The notes: a model not told the origin generated them from the sequence alone. A stretch of DNA of 64,000 bases from an uncultured Raoultella sp. (GCA_900759445.1 CAAEVH010000028.1:30848-94847); one strand, 5' to 3'. Numbered from the stretch's first letter, positions 10,231 through 20,503 are shown. Numbers and translations: made by a program.

Positions 10231-11407
10231 ATCCTGCGACTTTCACCTGTGCCGCCGCGTCTTTCGCGCGTGTCACCGCGTCTTCAATACTCTGCGCTGT
10301 TGCCAGCACAACGCCCATACGACGGCTCCCGTCGATGTCTGGCTTGCCGAAGAATCTGACTTGCATACCTGTGCCCACAGCGGCCTGTACGTTATCGAAC
10401 GTGACATTCTGGCTGGTAAGCTGCGGCAGAATAACGGCGGAAGCAGAAGGTCCATACTGACGGATTGCGCCAACCGGCAGACCGAGAAATGCGCGTACAT
10501 GCAGGGCAAACTCAGACAGATCCTGCGAAATCAAGGTCACCATACCCGTGTCGTGAGGGCGAGGGGAAACTTCGCTGAAAATGACCTCATCACCGCAGAC
10601 AAATAGCTCTACCCCAAACAGACCGTGGCCGCCCAGCGCCAGCACCACCTTACGGGCAATCTCCTGCGCTCGAGCCAGCGCCAGGTCACTCATCTGCTGC
10701 GGCTGCCAGGATTCGCGATAATCGCCATCTTCCTGACGATGTCCTACCGGTGCGCAGAAATGTACGCCATCAACGGCGCTGACGGTAAGCAGGGTGATTT
10801 CAAAATCAAAATTCACTACGCCTTCGACGATAACGCGTCCGGCACCTGCTCGGCCGCCTTGTTGAGCATAATTCCAGGCTTCAGTGAGTCGATCGGCGGA
10901 ACGAATAAAGCTCTGTCCCTTACCGGAGGAACTCATTACCGGCTTCACGATGCAGGGATAGCCGATTTCGGCGACGGCCTCGCGAAAGCGGGCTTCGCTG
11001 TCAGCAAAGCGGTAAGAAGAGGTCGGTAGAGATAATTCTTCGGCGGCGAGACGACGGATTCCTTCGCGGTTCATGGTCAACTGCGTCGCTCGGGCGCACG
11101 GCACGATGTTGTGACCGTCTTGTTCCAGTTTTACCAGCATATCCGTGGCAATCGCCTCTATTTCCGGCACGATATAATGTGGTTTTTCACGCTCGACGAG
11201 CTGGCGTAAAGCATCGCCATCCAGCATGTTGATTACGTATGAGCGATGGGCAACGTGCATGGCTGGCGCGTCGGGGTAACGATCCACGGCAATGACTTCC
11301 ACACCCAGGCGTTGGCATTCAATCGCTACCTCTTTACCCAGTTCACCTGAACCTAATAACATCACTCGCGTTGCTGCGGGACGCAGCGCTGTGCCTAATA
11401 ACGTCAT
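10229..11407 (-). CDS. purT: PurT, formate-dependent GAR transformylase 2
   Basis: Makes formyl-glycinamide ribonucleotide from GAR, formate and ATP, an alternative to PurN in purine synthesis. It has 392 aa, exactly the E. coli length. An N-terminal preATP-grasp part ([15 protein letters not shown]) precedes the ATP-grasp domain ([25 protein letters not shown], and [20 protein letters not shown] with the Mg ligands). The start is ATG at 11407. A perfect PurR box lies 36 bases upstream. It converges with eda. Confidence 0.98.
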   Translation of the reverse strand: MTLLGTALRPAATRVMLLGSGELGKEVAIECQRLGVEVIAVDRYPDAPAMHVAHRSYVINMLDGDALRQLVEREKPHYIVPEIEAIATDMLVKLEQDGHNIVPCARATQLTMNREGIRRLAAEELSLPTSSYRFADSEARFREAVAEIGYPCIVKPVMSSSGKGQSFIRSADRLTEAWNYAQQGGRAGAGRVIVEGVVNFDFEITLLTVSAVDGVHFCAPVGHRQEDGDYRESWQPQQMSDLALARAQEIARKVVLALGGHGLFGVELFVCGDEVIFSEVSPRPHDTGMVTLISQDLSEFALHVRAFLGLPVGAIRQYGPSASAVILPQLTSQNVTFDNVQAAVGTGMQVRFFGKPDIDGSRRMGVVLATAQSIEDAVTRAKDAAAQVKVAG

Positions 11408-11442
11408 AAATTAATCCCCTGTTTTATCTGGGCGCAGTATAT

Positions 11443-11458
11443 ACGAAAACGTTTGCGT
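11443..11458. promoter_or_regulatory. PurR operator of purT
   Basis: Read on the minus strand, ACGCAAACGTTTTCGT is an exact fit to the PurR consensus. It lies in the purT promoter region, so purine-responsive repression is expected. Confidence 0.93.
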
Positions 11459-11502
11459 CTGTCTTTATTACCAGGTTGATTTCAAGGCGCAAAAAGAATA
11501 TA

Positions 11503-11518
11503 CTGTACATAAATACAG
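11503..11518. promoter_or_regulatory. LexA (SOS) box of yebG
   Basis: CTGTACATAAATACAG fits the CTGT-N8-ACAG consensus and sits 22 bases before the yebG start codon, over its promoter. yebG is a known SOS gene in E. coli. Confidence 0.93.
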
Positions 11519-11539
11519 GTAATTTAAGAGGCTGCAAAA

Positions 11540-11830
11540 ATGGCGGTTGAAGTTAAATACGTAGTCATTCGGGAAGGTGAGGAAAAAATGTCGTTTACCA
11601 GCAAAAAGGAAGCCGATGCGTATGACAAAATGCTTGATACAGCAGATTTGCTCGACACATGGCTGGAGCAATCGCCGGTAGCGCTCGAAGACGAGCAGCG
11701 CGAAGCGCTTTCCCTGTGGCTGGCTGAGCAGAAAGATGTGCTGAGCGCCATTCTGAAAAACGGCAAGCTGCCCTCTCCGCAGGCGGTCGAAAACGATGCG
11801 CACGCTGAGGATGATACTCAGGCTGCCTGA
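11540..11830 (+). CDS. yebG: YebG, SOS-induced small protein
   Basis: A 96-aa cytoplasmic protein of the LexA regulon; its molecular role is not established. The N-terminal block MAVEVKYVVIREG and the helical LDTWLEQSPVALEDEQREALSLWL region match the family, followed by an acidic tail. The LexA box directly upstream supports both the identity and the SOS control. It is divergent from purT. Confidence 0.95.
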   Translation: MAVEVKYVVIREGEEKMSFTSKKEADAYDKMLDTADLLDTWLEQSPVALEDEQREALSLWLAEQKDVLSAILKNGKLPSPQAVENDAHAEDDTQAA

Positions 11831-11951
11831 AACGACTTGCGCTCCTGACGTTTTGTACCATGCTTTTCCCTGAATCATTGTGCAATCCCTGACGTCTTTT
11901 CACGTTGCAACAGGCAACCTGAAGGACGAAGGGGAGATTAAGGAGAAAAGA

Positions 11952-12305
11952 ATGTATAAAAAAAGAGCGTTGTTGAGCCTGCTGTTGTTATCTGCCAGCG
12001 TATCTGTATTTGCGGCAAATATGGAAAGCAAGAAAGTTCAGTTCCCCAAGTGCGAAGGACTGAATGCTGACGGTATCGCGGCGAGCGTGAAACGTGATTA
12101 TCAGCAAAATCGCATTGCGCGCTGGGCTGACGATCAAAAACGCGTCGGGCAAGCCGATCCTGTCGCCTGGGTCAACACGCCCGATATTACGGGCAAAGAT
12201 GGGAAATGGTCAGTTCCCCTCACGGTTCGCGGTAAAAGCGCGGATATTCACTACCAGGTAAAAGTCGACTGCAAAGCCGGAACGGCGGAGTATCAGTCGC
12301 AGTAA
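11952..12305 (+). CDS. yebF: YebF, protein exported to the medium
   Basis: A 117-aa protein with a Sec signal peptide (about residues 1-21, ending SVFAA). In E. coli it crosses the outer membrane through porins; some homologs act as colicin-M immunity-like proteins (Cmi fold). The two cysteines (KCEGL and DCKAG) that form the family disulfide are present, as is the conserved [12 protein letters not shown] block. The start at ATG 11952 is preceded by AAGGAGAAAAG; codons further upstream are not conserved. The gene lies between yebG and yebE as in E. coli. Confidence 0.93.
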   Translation: MYKKRALLSLLLLSASVSVFAANMESKKVQFPKCEGLNADGIAASVKRDYQQNRIARWADDQKRVGQADPVAWVNTPDITGKDGKWSVPLTVRGKSADIHYQVKVDCKAGTAEYQSQ

Positions 12306-12405
12306 CGAAGGTAGAAGGTATTTGCACTTCTTTTGATGACCTGAACACTTCCTGACATCCCCTCGGGTACGCTTTGATGATTATTCGTCTGTACTTGAGG
12401 GCAAC

Positions 12406-13065
12406 ATGGCTAACTGGCTGAATCAACTTCAATCTCTTCTTGGGCAAAAAGGATCTTCCGCGTCATCTTCTGGTGAGCAAGGGCTGAGTAAACTTCTGGT
12501 TCCCGGCGCGTTAGGCGGTCTGGCAGGATTACTGGTTGCCAACAAATCTTCACGTAAATTACTGAGTAAATACGGCACCAGCGCGCTTCTGGTGGGCGGC
12601 GGTGCGGTTGCCGGTACTGTGTTATGGAACAAATACAAGGATAAGGTTCGCGCGGCGCATCAGGGTGAGCCGCAGTTCGGTGCACAAAGCTCGCCGCTGG
12701 ATGAGCGAACCGAACGACTGATCCTGGCGCTGGTTTTTGCGGCGAAAAGCGATGGTCATATTGATGCCAAAGAACGTACCGCCATTGAGCAGCAGCTCCG
12801 TGAAGCAGGCGTGGAAGAGCAGGGCCGTGTTCTGATCGAACGCGCCATTGAACAACCGTTAGATCCTCAGCGCCTGGCACAAGGGATCCGCAACGAAGAA
12901 GAGGCGCTGGAAATTTACTTCCTGAGCTGTGCAGCGATTGATATCGACCACTTTATGGAGCGTAGCTATCTGAACGCGCTGGGCGATGCGTTGAAGATCC
13001 CGCAGGATGTTCGTGAAGGCATTGAACAGGATCTCAAGGAACAAAAACAGGCTTTACCAGGTTAA
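12406..13065 (+). CDS. yebE: YebE, inner-membrane protein (DUF533/TerB-like)
   Basis: A 219-aa protein with a Gly-rich hydrophobic region at about residues 24-70 and a C-terminal helical TerB-like domain (about 100-215) holding an acidic [10 protein letters not shown] loop. In E. coli it is a CpxR-regulated envelope-stress gene. I did not find a convincing CpxR box (GTAAA-N5-GTAAA) here. Function unknown beyond that. The ATG at 12406 is the only sensible start. Confidence 0.92.
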   Translation: MANWLNQLQSLLGQKGSSASSSGEQGLSKLLVPGALGGLAGLLVANKSSRKLLSKYGTSALLVGGGAVAGTVLWNKYKDKVRAAHQGEPQFGAQSSPLDERTERLILALVFAAKSDGHIDAKERTAIEQQLREAGVEEQGRVLIERAIEQPLDPQRLAQGIRNEEEALEIYFLSCAAIDIDHFMERSYLNALGDALKIPQDVREGIEQDLKEQKQALPG

Positions 13066-13151
13066 TTACTTACCGTTAAGGCGCATGTTTCGCTTGCATC
13101 ATTGCTGTCTTTTGCCACCCTTATAGGATGTTTAAGCAAAAGAACAATGAC

Positions 13152-15227
13152 ATGCTACCAAAAGCTTCTCGTATCCCCCACGCCATGACGAATCATGGCG
13201 ATACCCGCGTTGATAATTTTTACTGGCTGCGAGATGACACCCGCTCGCAGCCAGAAGTGCTGGATTATCTGCAACAAGAAAATGCGTATGGCCGCCAGAT
13301 TATGGCCTCGCAGCAAGCATTGCAGGATCGCGTCCTGAAAGAGATTATCGACCGTATCCCGCCTCAGGATGCTTCCGCCCCCTATGTGAAGAATGGTTAT
13401 CGCTACCGGCATATTTATGAACCGGGGTGCGAATATGCCATTTATCAACGTCAGTCTGCCTTCAGTGAAGAGTGGGATGAATGGGACACCTTGCTGGATG
13501 GTAACCAGCGCGCGGCCCACAGTGAGTTTTATACGCTGGGGGGACTGGCGATATCTCCGGATAACACCATCATGGCGTTGGCCGAAGATTATCTTTCTCG
13601 TCGGCAATATGGCGTGCGTTTTCGCAATCTGCAAAGCGGCAACTGGTATCCGGAAGTGCTGGAAAACGTTGAAGCGGATCTGGTCTGGGCGAATGACTCG
13701 CAAACCTTCTATTACGTGCGCAAACACGCAACGACGCTGCTCCCGTATCAAGTGTGGCGGCATACCGTCGGCTCGCCGTCATCACTGGATGAGCTAGTGT
13801 ATGAAGAAGCCGATGACATGTTTTATGTCAGTCTGCATAAAACGACCTCGTTACATTATGTGGTTATTCATATCGCCAGCGCGACCACCAGTGAGGTTTT
13901 GCTGCTTGACGCAGAACTGGCGGATGCCGAGCCGTTAGTCTTTTTAGCGCGACGCAAAGATCACGAGTACAGTCTCGATCACTATCAGCATACGTTTTAT
14001 CTGCGTTCCAACCGTCAGGGTAAAAACTTCGGCCTGTACCGTACCCGTGTGCGTGATGAACAAGCCTGGGAGGCGCTGATCCCGCCGCGCGACAGCGTCA
14101 TGTTGGAGGGCTTTACGCTGTTCACAGACTGGCTGGTGGTGGAAGAGCGTCAGCGGGGCTTAACCAGCCTGCGACAGATTAATCGTAAAACGCGCGAAGT
14201 GGTCGGCATCGCTTTTGATGATCCGGCGTATGTGACATGGCTTGCCTACAATCCAGAGCCGGAGACATCGCGTCTGCGTTATGGCTATTCCTCTATGACC
14301 ACACCGGATACGCTGTTTGAACTGGATATGGACACCGGAGAGCGTCGCGTACTCAAACAGACGGAGGTCCCAGGATTTGATGCGGCGAACTACCGTAGCG
14401 AACACGTCTGGATCACCGCGCGTGATGGCACCGAGGTTCCGGTTTCGCTGGTTTACCATCAAAAGTATTTCCTGAAAGGGAAAAACCCTTTACTGGTCTA
14501 CGGCTATGGTTCGTATGGCGCCAGCATGGACGCCGATTTCAGCAGCAGCCGCTTGAGCTTACTGGATCGCGGCTTTGTTTATGCCATTGCTCATGTGCGT
14601 GGCGGCGGCGAGTTAGGACAGCAGTGGTACGAAGACGGTAAGTTTCTGCTCAAGAAAAATACCTTCAATGACTACCTTGACGTCTGCGACGCGCTGCTAA
14701 AAATGGGTTATGGCGCGCCTTCGCTGTGTTACGGCATGGGGGGAAGCGCCGGAGGAATGTTAATGGGTGTTGCCATTAATGAGCGCCCGGAACTCTTCCA
14801 TGGCGTCATTGCGCAGGTGCCTTTTGTCGATGTGGTGACCACGATGCTGGATGAGTCCATTCCCCTGACGACCGGTGAGTTTGAAGAGTGGGGGAATCCG
14901 CAGGACGAAGAGTATTACACCTACATGAAAAGCTACAGCCCGTATGACAATGTTACAGCGCAAGATTATCCTCATCTGCTGGTTACGACGGGATTACACG
15001 ACTCCCAGGTGCAATACTGGGAACCGGCAAAATGGGTGGCAAAACTGCGCGAGCTGAAAACGGACGATCGTCTGCTGTTACTCTGCACGGATATGGATTC
15101 CGGGCATGGCGGAAAATCAGGGCGTTTTAAATCATACGAAGGCGTGGCCCTGGAATACGCGTTTTTGATCGGACTGGCGCAGGGGACACTGCCTGGACAG
15201 GCATCTGCTCAGGCGTTATCCAGATAG
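13152..15227 (+). CDS. ptrB: PtrB, oligopeptidase B
   Basis: A cytoplasmic serine peptidase (S9A) that cuts small peptides after Lys/Arg. It has 691 aa from [12 protein letters not shown]; an in-frame ATG 24 bases upstream lacks family support, and neither start has a strong ribosome site. The N-terminal beta-propeller is followed by an alpha/beta-hydrolase domain with the nucleophile Ser in [10 protein letters not shown], the catalytic Asp in [11 protein letters not shown] and the His in [10 protein letters not shown]. Its 3' end overlaps the convergent exoX by 19 bases. Confidence 0.96.
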   Translation: MLPKASRIPHAMTNHGDTRVDNFYWLRDDTRSQPEVLDYLQQENAYGRQIMASQQALQDRVLKEIIDRIPPQDASAPYVKNGYRYRHIYEPGCEYAIYQRQSAFSEEWDEWDTLLDGNQRAAHSEFYTLGGLAISPDNTIMALAEDYLSRRQYGVRFRNLQSGNWYPEVLENVEADLVWANDSQTFYYVRKHATTLLPYQVWRHTVGSPSSLDELVYEEADDMFYVSLHKTTSLHYVVIHIASATTSEVLLLDAELADAEPLVFLARRKDHEYSLDHYQHTFYLRSNRQGKNFGLYRTRVRDEQAWEALIPPRDSVMLEGFTLFTDWLVVEERQRGLTSLRQINRKTREVVGIAFDDPAYVTWLAYNPEPETSRLRYGYSSMTTPDTLFELDMDTGERRVLKQTEVPGFDAANYRSEHVWITARDGTEVPVSLVYHQKYFLKGKNPLLVYGYGSYGASMDADFSSSRLSLLDRGFVYAIAHVRGGGELGQQWYEDGKFLLKKNTFNDYLDVCDALLKMGYGAPSLCYGMGGSAGGMLMGVAINERPELFHGVIAQVPFVDVVTTMLDESIPLTTGEFEEWGNPQDEEYYTYMKSYSPYDNVTAQDYPHLLVTTGLHDSQVQYWEPAKWVAKLRELKTDDRLLLLCTDMDSGHGGKSGRFKSYEGVALEYAFLIGLAQGTLPGQASAQALSR

Positions 15228-15871
15228 TGCTTTAGCGTTAAGCGCAGCTCCGGGCTCATACTGTCGAGGTTATTAAATAACCAGCGCAGATAGCCCGGAT
15301 CGCGTTCAGCCACTTCTGATACAGGTTTTCCGCGATACTTACCAAAAGTGAAAGTAGTGAGTAACGCAGGACGGCCGGTAATATCGACCATCTGTTCTGC
15401 TGACCAGCCTGACGTCTGTATGATGTCGATCAGCAGTGCCGCGGTGATGTAGCAGTCGTACAGGGCACGGTGATGATGCAGGCCAGCTGGCGTCTGCACG
15501 CTCAGTTTGCGCGATTTATACAGCGCCATGTTGCTGTATTTGATTCCTGGCCACAAACGACGGGAGAGTTTCATGGTGCAAATCCACTCCCCGGGCATGT
15601 CGGGTAATACGCGGCGATCAAAACTTGCATTGTGCGCCACGTACCATTCGCTGCCGTAATATTGGGGGATGACATCTTCAATCCACGGCTTATCGGCCAC
15701 CATCGCTTCCGTAATGCGATGAATTGCCATCGCCTGAGGGCTGATGGGGCGGTCAGGACGCACCAGGTGGCTCATAGGATTGACTATTTTTCCGTCAACC
15801 ACATCGACAGAAGCAATCTCAACAATGCCTCCCTGCAGACCACAGGTTTCTGTATCTATTATGCGCAACAT
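15209..15871 (-). CDS. exoX: ExoX, exodeoxyribonuclease X
   Basis: A DnaQ-type 3'-5' exonuclease used in mismatch repair and recombination. It has 220 aa from [15 protein letters not shown]; six in-frame codons upstream are not part of the family start. DEDDh motifs are seen: ExoI D-x-E in IIDTETCG, ExoII around [11 protein letters not shown], and ExoIII H...D in [13 protein letters not shown]. It lies downstream of and parallel to yobB. Confidence 0.97.
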   Translation of the reverse strand: MLRIIDTETCGLQGGIVEIASVDVVDGKIVNPMSHLVRPDRPISPQAMAIHRITEAMVADKPWIEDVIPQYYGSEWYVAHNASFDRRVLPDMPGEWICTMKLSRRLWPGIKYSNMALYKSRKLSVQTPAGLHHHRALYDCYITAALLIDIIQTSGWSAEQMVDITGRPALLTTFTFGKYRGKPVSEVAERDPGYLRWLFNNLDSMSPELRLTLKHYLDNA

Positions 15872-15894
15872 GCCATGCTCCTGACCCAAAACGA

Positions 15895-16551
15895 TTAGCG
15901 TAAAGGAATGATATCACCTTGCCAACCCCGTGGCGTGCGTTGACCGGTTAAGAGTAAGGAACCGCTGTCTGCGCGAACAATCAATCGACCTTGCTCATCC
16001 CATAACGCGCTGCTGCCACGCGCATTGGCCATTAATACCGCGATGGCAAATTTATGCGAGAAACTCTGTAGACGAGATGTGGAGGAGAGCAATTCGGGCT
16101 CACTGACAGACTGACTGCTGGTGAATAGCGAGTACGCCGGGTCGATATCGATACCTTCCGGCTGGCTATCCACAACGCTGATGGCATTTTGCTGTCTGGC
16201 GATACAGGCTCCGTGGCTCTGATGAAACGTTAAGGGGGAGGTCATCCAGGGAGAGAAAAGCGCGATACCTTTTACGAACCGATTGTTATGTTCTACCGAT
16301 AGCCCCGCAATAATCGTCATGCGATAAGTCACGGCTGCATGAGCGAGAGGTTCTAACAACGCTTCATCGGGTGGGGCAGGGAGCGCGTCATTCTCATCAA
16401 CACAACCCAACAGGGAAAGGGAGGGGAAAACCAGCAATTCACATTGGCATTGAGCGGCTGCCTGAATGAATTGCAGGTGATGCGCGACATGTTCGGTAAC
16501 TGAGGTTTGAAGAGGTTCGTACTGTGCTGCTGCGATTTTCCAGTGTGACAT
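15895..16551 (-). CDS. yobB: YobB, nitrilase-fold protein without the catalytic triad
   Basis: A 218-aa protein of the carbon-nitrogen hydrolase fold (MSHWKIAAAQYEPL, LLVFPSLSLLG, TIIAGLSVE). The Glu of the nitrilase triad, normally in FPE, is Ser here (S44 in FPSLSLLG). The Lys position reads Gln (Q112 in TFHQSHG), and no Cys in a CYD-like context is present. It is therefore probably not an amidase; this reading is inference from motif positions. Length and place between holE and exoX agree with E. coli YobB. Its real role is unknown. Confidence 0.85.
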   Translation of the reverse strand: MSHWKIAAAQYEPLQTSVTEHVAHHLQFIQAAAQCQCELLVFPSLSLLGCVDENDALPAPPDEALLEPLAHAAVTYRMTIIAGLSVEHNNRFVKGIALFSPWMTSPLTFHQSHGACIARQQNAISVVDSQPEGIDIDPAYSLFTSSQSVSEPELLSSTSRLQSFSHKFAIAVLMANARGSSALWDEQGRLIVRADSGSLLLTGQRTPRGWQGDIIPLR

Positions 16552-16657
16552 AATGATTTCCTTTTCATAGTGTCTACAACCATCTTTAAAGTATAGATTA
16601 AGAATATACTTATACTGTAGCAGGCATCATGTAAGGAATCGTAACGTAATATAAGTT

Positions 16658-16888
16658 TTATTTAACTTTAGGCTCGTAGGGTAAACGTGAAAGGGAAACG
16701 GATGCCAGACGGTGCGCGATCAGTCTTTCCCGAAACCAGTCGCGTAAATGTTCGGGCTGTTCACGCTCAACGACTTCGGCAACAACCGGCATGTTGTATC
16801 GCTCCTTAAATGCGACACCCGCCGCGGCCAGGTCAACATTGACCTTATCCATTTCAGCTTGCTCAAGTTTGGCCAGATTGATGTTCAT
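16658..16888 (-). CDS. holE: HolE, DNA polymerase III theta subunit
   Basis: A 76-aa subunit of the replicative polymerase core that binds and stabilises the epsilon proofreading subunit. The sequence [20 protein letters not shown] and the helix around [13 protein letters not shown] match the family over the full length. It is followed on the same strand by yobB. Confidence 0.97.
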   Translation of the reverse strand: MNINLAKLEQAEMDKVNVDLAAAGVAFKERYNMPVVAEVVEREQPEHLRDWFRERLIAHRLASVSLSRLPYEPKVK

Positions 16889-17031
16889 GGGCTTCTCCTT
16901 TTCTCTGTCTTTCGGCGCGCAAAGTTACTAAGAGTGTGCATTAATGGCAAGACCGAAATGATGATTCTCGACTCGATCATTGTAGAAGGTTATTCTCTAT
17001 AGATTAGACATAACAAAAAGGAATAGTTGAA

Positions 17032-17406
17032 ATGGCTTCATCTGCATCTAAGCTTCGCAACGCTCTCATCGTACTCGCCAGCCTTCTGGCAACTCCCGCC
17101 GCCCTGGCTCATGCTCACCTGACAAAACAAAGCCCGGCGGCTAATGCCGATGTTGCGGTATCTCCTCAGGCGTTGACGCTAAATTTCTCAGAAGGTGTTG
17201 AGCCGGGATTCAGCGGCGCAACGCTAACAGGCCCAAACAAAGAACAGATCAAAACGGGCAAGGCATCACGCAGTGAACAGGACAAAACACAACTGATTAT
17301 TCCACTTGCTCAAACGCTTAAGGCCGGAAAATATACTGTCGACTGGCACGTCGTCTCCGTGGATGGTCATAAGACAAAGGGGCAATATACCTTTAGCGTG
17401 AAATAA
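17032..17406 (+). CDS. yobA: YobA, periplasmic CopC-domain protein
   Basis: A 124-aa copper-resistance-type protein. The signal peptide is residues 1-26, ending ALAHA, so that the mature N-terminus is His, the Cu(II) ligand position of CopC proteins. HLTKQSPAANADV and the C-terminal DWHVVSVDGHKTKGQYTFSV are the CopC signature blocks. Three bases separate it from yebZ, so the pair is co-translated. Copper handling is inferred from the family. Confidence 0.93.
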   Translation: MASSASKLRNALIVLASLLATPAALAHAHLTKQSPAANADVAVSPQALTLNFSEGVEPGFSGATLTGPNKEQIKTGKASRSEQDKTQLIIPLAQTLKAGKYTVDWHVVSVDGHKTKGQYTFSVK

Positions 17407-17409
17407 CCG

Positions 17410-18282
17410 ATGCTGGAATTTACCTGGGTTGCACTACGGTTTATCCATTTTACCACGTTGATGCTGGTGTTTGGCTGTGCGCTCTACGGCGCATGGCTGG
17501 CTCCCGTTTCGGTTCGTCGTTTAATGATGCGTCGTTTTTTGCGTCTACAACGACATGCCGCAGCGTGGAGCTTTATTAGCGCGACGCTGATGCTGGCGAT
17601 CCAGGGTGGTTTAATGGGCTCAGGCTGGCGGGATGTTATCTCTGGTGACATATGGGGCGCCGTGTTGCAAACGCAGTTTGGCGGCGTGTGGTTATGGCAG
17701 ATTATCCTCGCACTGGTCACGCTGGTGGTGGTAATTATAGTACCGCGCAGCATGCCGCGACTGCTGTTAATGCTGACGATTGCGCAGTTTATTTTGCTGG
17801 CTGGCGTCGGACACGCGACGCTGCATAGCGGTATCGCAGGGGCAATCCAGCAGGTTAACCACGCCTTGCATTTGGTATGCGCTGCCGCCTGGTTCGGCGG
17901 TTTGCTGCCCGTACTTTACTGTATGCAAATGGCGCAAGGCCGCTGGCGGGAACAGGCCATCAATACTATGATGCGTTTCTCCCGCTACGGGCATCTTTTC
18001 GTTATCGGAGTTTTACTTACCGGTATCATGAATGCGCTGTTTATTGTCGGTTTTTCTGTTCCCTGGCACATGGCTTACGGGCAACTGCTTTTGTTAAAAG
18101 GTGCTCTGGTGATGCTAATGGTAGCGATTGCGCTGGTGAATCGGTATGTTCTGGTACCACGCATGCGGCAGGATAACCGCAGTATGGCACTCTATTTTGT
18201 TTGGATGACTAAGCTGGAATGGGGAATTGGGGCCGTTGTGCTGGCGATTGTCAGCCTGTTTGCAACCCTCGAACCTTTCTGA
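17410..18282 (+). CDS. yebZ: YebZ, CopD-family inner-membrane protein
   Basis: A 290-aa integral membrane protein with about eight hydrophobic segments. It belongs to the CopD family, which works with CopC in copper uptake or transfer to the cytoplasm. [16 protein letters not shown] is the typical CopD helix block, and conserved histidines are scattered through the helices. It lies between yobA and yebY in one operon. Confidence 0.93.
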   Translation: MLEFTWVALRFIHFTTLMLVFGCALYGAWLAPVSVRRLMMRRFLRLQRHAAAWSFISATLMLAIQGGLMGSGWRDVISGDIWGAVLQTQFGGVWLWQIILALVTLVVVIIVPRSMPRLLLMLTIAQFILLAGVGHATLHSGIAGAIQQVNHALHLVCAAAWFGGLLPVLYCMQMAQGRWREQAINTMMRFSRYGHLFVIGVLLTGIMNALFIVGFSVPWHMAYGQLLLLKGALVMLMVAIALVNRYVLVPRMRQDNRSMALYFVWMTKLEWGIGAVVLAIVSLFATLEPF

Positions 18283-18302
18283 TTGATGGATTGGCAAAAC
18301 GC

Positions 18303-18641
18303 ATGAAAAAAATCATTATCTCGTTATTACTACTGGCAAGTTCAGGGGCCGCGCTGGCTGCGCCACAGGTCATCACCGTCAGCCGTTTTGAGGTTGGCAA
18401 AGATAAGTGGGCGTTTAATCGGGAAGAGGTGATGCTGACCTGCCGTCCAGGTAACGCGCTGTATGTCATCAATCCCAGTACGCTGGTGCAATACCCATTG
18501 AATGATGTTGCCAGACAGCAGGTAGAGAGTGGGAAAACTACGGCGAAGCCGATCGAGATTATCCAGATTGACGACCCGGCGAAACCGGGCGAAAAAATGA
18601 GCCTCGCCCCGTTTGTGGAGCGTGCAGAAAAGCTCTGCTAA
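18303..18641 (+). CDS. yebY: YebY, exported DUF2511 protein
   Basis: A 112-aa periplasmic protein with a signal peptide (about 1-19, ending ALAA). Its two cysteines (LTCRPG and EKLC) probably form a disulfide. It is the third gene of yobA-yebZ-yebY, 20 bases after yebZ, so a link to copper is likely by context only. The start at ATG 18303 was chosen because the signal peptide begins there. A bidirectional terminator follows. Confidence 0.9.
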   Translation: MKKIIISLLLLASSGAALAAPQVITVSRFEVGKDKWAFNREEVMLTCRPGNALYVINPSTLVQYPLNDVARQQVESGKTTAKPIEIIQIDDPAKPGEKMSLAPFVERAEKLC

Positions 18642-18670
18642 TTGTCAGATGTAGCGTTCTGATTTCCAAT

Positions 18671-18710
18671 AAAAAACCGCAAGGCTCGCTCAGGAGAACT
18701 TGCGGTTTTT
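18671..18710. terminator. Bidirectional terminator: yebY (+) and RyeA (-)
   Basis: AACCGCAAG and CTTGCGGTT arms are flanked by an A run on one side and a T run on the other. It can end yebY rightward and the antisense RNA RyeA leftward. Confidence 0.85.
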
Positions 18711-18784
18711 ACGTTTAGATGTGTGACAATCGTCCTTTTTTTCAGGCCACTTTAGTCGCGGACTGGAAAACCTGGCGCTGTCAT

Positions 18785-18791
18785 CTATTCT
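18785..18791 (+). promoter_or_regulatory. Sigma-S-type -10 element of sdsR
   Basis: CTATTCT, followed by TAA, fits the sigma-S extended -10 (CTATACT-like). It sits 7 bases before the SdsR 5' end, in line with the known strict RpoS control of this sRNA. Confidence 0.7.
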
Positions 18792-18797
18792 TAAATG

Positions 18798-18900
18798 GCA
18801 GGGTAACTTAGCCTGCATTAATGCCAACTTTTAGCGCACGGCTCTCTCCCAAGAGCCATTTCCCTGGACCGAATACAGGAATCGTATTCGGTCTCTTTTT
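18798..18900 (+). ncRNA. sdsR: SdsR (RyeB) small RNA
   Basis: About 103 nt, nearly identical to E. coli/Salmonella SdsR. The central block with GCCTGCATTAATGCCAAC, the GGCTCTC-CCAA-GAGCC hairpin and the 3' terminator hairpin GACCGAATAC/GTATTCGGTC followed by T5 are all present. The locus between yebY and pphA is the conserved place. SdsR is a sigma-S-dependent, Hfq-binding sRNA that represses mutS, ompD and other mRNAs in relatives. I infer the same role here. Confidence 0.95.
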
Positions 18901-19222
18901 ATGTGGATTTTATTTCAATCACTTAGGACATCATGTCCGAAAGTTTCCGAAATTTGTCCGCATATCACAATTCGGGATTTCTTCCTTATACCACACTGCT
19001 TTTAACATTTACACTTCATTTGCGCAGAAAAAGATCAGATCGTGATGCCCATTTTTTCCTGTTCTCCAGGCGTATGGTCTGCTTATGCGCCAGCATTTCA
19101 GTTGTCACTAGTGCCGAGAGGTTTAGACTCACTTGTATCAATAGCGGTATAATTATCCATCAATTGATGCCGTTCTGGCCCCTGATACATGGACTCAGTT
19201 TCTCAATAACGAGATATAAGAA
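18901..19222. other. AT-rich spacer between SdsR and the unknown gene
   Basis: No gene, repeat or convincing regulatory site could be supported here. Short open frames across it begin inside SdsR and have no ribosome site. It probably holds the promoter of the gene at 19223 and the RyeA promoter on the other strand. Confidence 0.5.
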
Positions 19223-20503
19223 ATGGAAAAGTTAAAAGAAAGACTCGTGATGGAGATTGGTAATGCTGAAGAGCTCTCTGCAGCATTAAAACTATACACC
19301 AGTTTCTATCTATTAATCCCAGAGTATAAATTTGTCTTTTCATCGCCTAAAGGGCCATATCCGGGGTTTCAAACTAACAAGAAATTCAAGCATGGGGCGT
19401 CTATACGCTCTTTATTCAATGATGAAAATGTTTTAGTTATGGATCCTCAAACCATAGAGGAAATGTTCAGCGATAAAGGACACTCCACATTTAAAATAGA
19501 TTACTCAATATCTCTTGATAGCCAGGCATTAAGTTATCTCAGACCATATATCAATGGTAAAGTTTCTGGTCTGGATGATGACATCGAAGAAATATTTAAA
19601 TTTATTTCTCATCAGAATACGCAGGTAGACTCTGTGTTATATGAGCTGGAGAACCTTAAAAATCTGGATGAGAAAGAGAATCACCATAAAATATTCGATA
19701 AGTTGATGGGTTACGAATTTATAAAAGATGTTGATCTTGTTAAGTCAGGAACCAGCGGAGTATTGACCTCAAAAATATCGCAAGGTGAGCTTTTTCTTAA
19801 TACCGACAGACATTTTAGCTCACTGCTCACCAAAAACAAAGACTCTGAGTTCAGGCGTGCGTTAAGAGACAGGCACGATAGTATTTACGCTTATGTTCTT
19901 ATGATGAGTATCATCCAAATCAAATCGCCTGCCAGATCGCTCAAAAATAAATTGATCGATCTATTAAGTTTTGCTCACACCAAAGTATGTTTTTTGGCGA
20001 CAAGAGAGTTAATTCTAGCGAGTGAGTTTTTTATACGAGGGACAGAATTTAGGTTTTTTAACAAAATACATAAAAAGTCGAAAAATATGTGGTCGGCATT
20101 ACATGGTATGGCCTGGGATCTGACTCATTGTCGGTATTTAGAGCAAGCACTTACCTTCAATACAGGAAATGATGAGCGATATTTTTTCCCTGGAATATTG
20201 ACTTGTGACAAAGGTTTTATTGAGGCGATGGAGCTCACGCCGCTTAAGGCCGTTGCATTTGATACCAAAGGCGGGCCGCCGTTTCTGTTTTATCATGAAC
20301 ATGATGTGATAAAAATTACCGGGGATATCCCTGCGGTTAATGATTTCTATCAGGAATTGTGTTGTAAACAGAAAAGAGAAGAAAGAGCTCGTGCGCGTAA
20401 TGCACCCACTTATGACCTGCAATCTATAGTAGCTGAACTGGAAGCAGAACTGGAAGCTGTTGCGTTAGTACCTCGTCGACGCGCGGATAGCGTAGGACCG
20501 TGA
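19223..20503 (+). CDS. Unknown 426-aa protein, possible PIN-like nuclease
   Basis: I do not recognise this gene. It is inserted between SdsR and pphA, which are adjacent in E. coli K-12, and is more AT-rich than its neighbours. It has no signal peptide or clear membrane span. The C-terminus (about 385-426) is charged: a KR/ER-rich stretch, then ELEAELEA and RRRAD. An acidic pattern resembles a PIN nuclease in order: D99 in SISLDSQALSYL, E141 in SVLYELENL, D299 in AWDLTHCRYLEQA, D329 in GILTCDKGF. This is a by-eye hypothesis. A role as a defence or toxin gene is possible from the setting but unproven. The ATG at 19223 opens the conserved-looking frame; the ribosome site is weak. Confidence 0.8.
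   Translation: MEKLKERLVMEIGNAEELSAALKLYTSFYLLIPEYKFVFSSPKGPYPGFQTNKKFKHGASIRSLFNDENVLVMDPQTIEEMFSDKGHSTFKIDYSISLDSQALSYLRPYINGKVSGLDDDIEEIFKFISHQNTQVDSVLYELENLKNLDEKENHHKIFDKLMGYEFIKDVDLVKSGTSGVLTSKISQGELFLNTDRHFSSLLTKNKDSEFRRALRDRHDSIYAYVLMMSIIQIKSPARSLKNKLIDLLSFAHTKVCFLATRELILASEFFIRGTEFRFFNKIHKKSKNMWSALHGMAWDLTHCRYLEQALTFNTGNDERYFFPGILTCDKGFIEAMELTPLKAVAFDTKGGPPFLFYHEHDVIKITGDIPAVNDFYQELCCKQKREERARARNAPTYDLQSIVAELEAELEAVALVPRRRADSVGP

Larger units (their letters stand above)
18671..18945 (-). ncRNA. ryeA: RyeA (SraC), antisense RNA to SdsR (5' end approximate)
   Basis: In E. coli a roughly 250-275 nt RNA is transcribed opposite SdsR and covers it fully. Here the leftward terminator at 18671-18710 (six T on the minus strand) would end it at the right place. 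The 5' end is not visible from sequence; the right boundary is set from the known length. Presence is inferred from conservation of the locus. Confidence 0.45.

Noticed and set aside
18821..19235. Short open frames starting inside SdsR and running downstream
   Set aside because: They begin within the sRNA and have no ribosome site or recognisable product.
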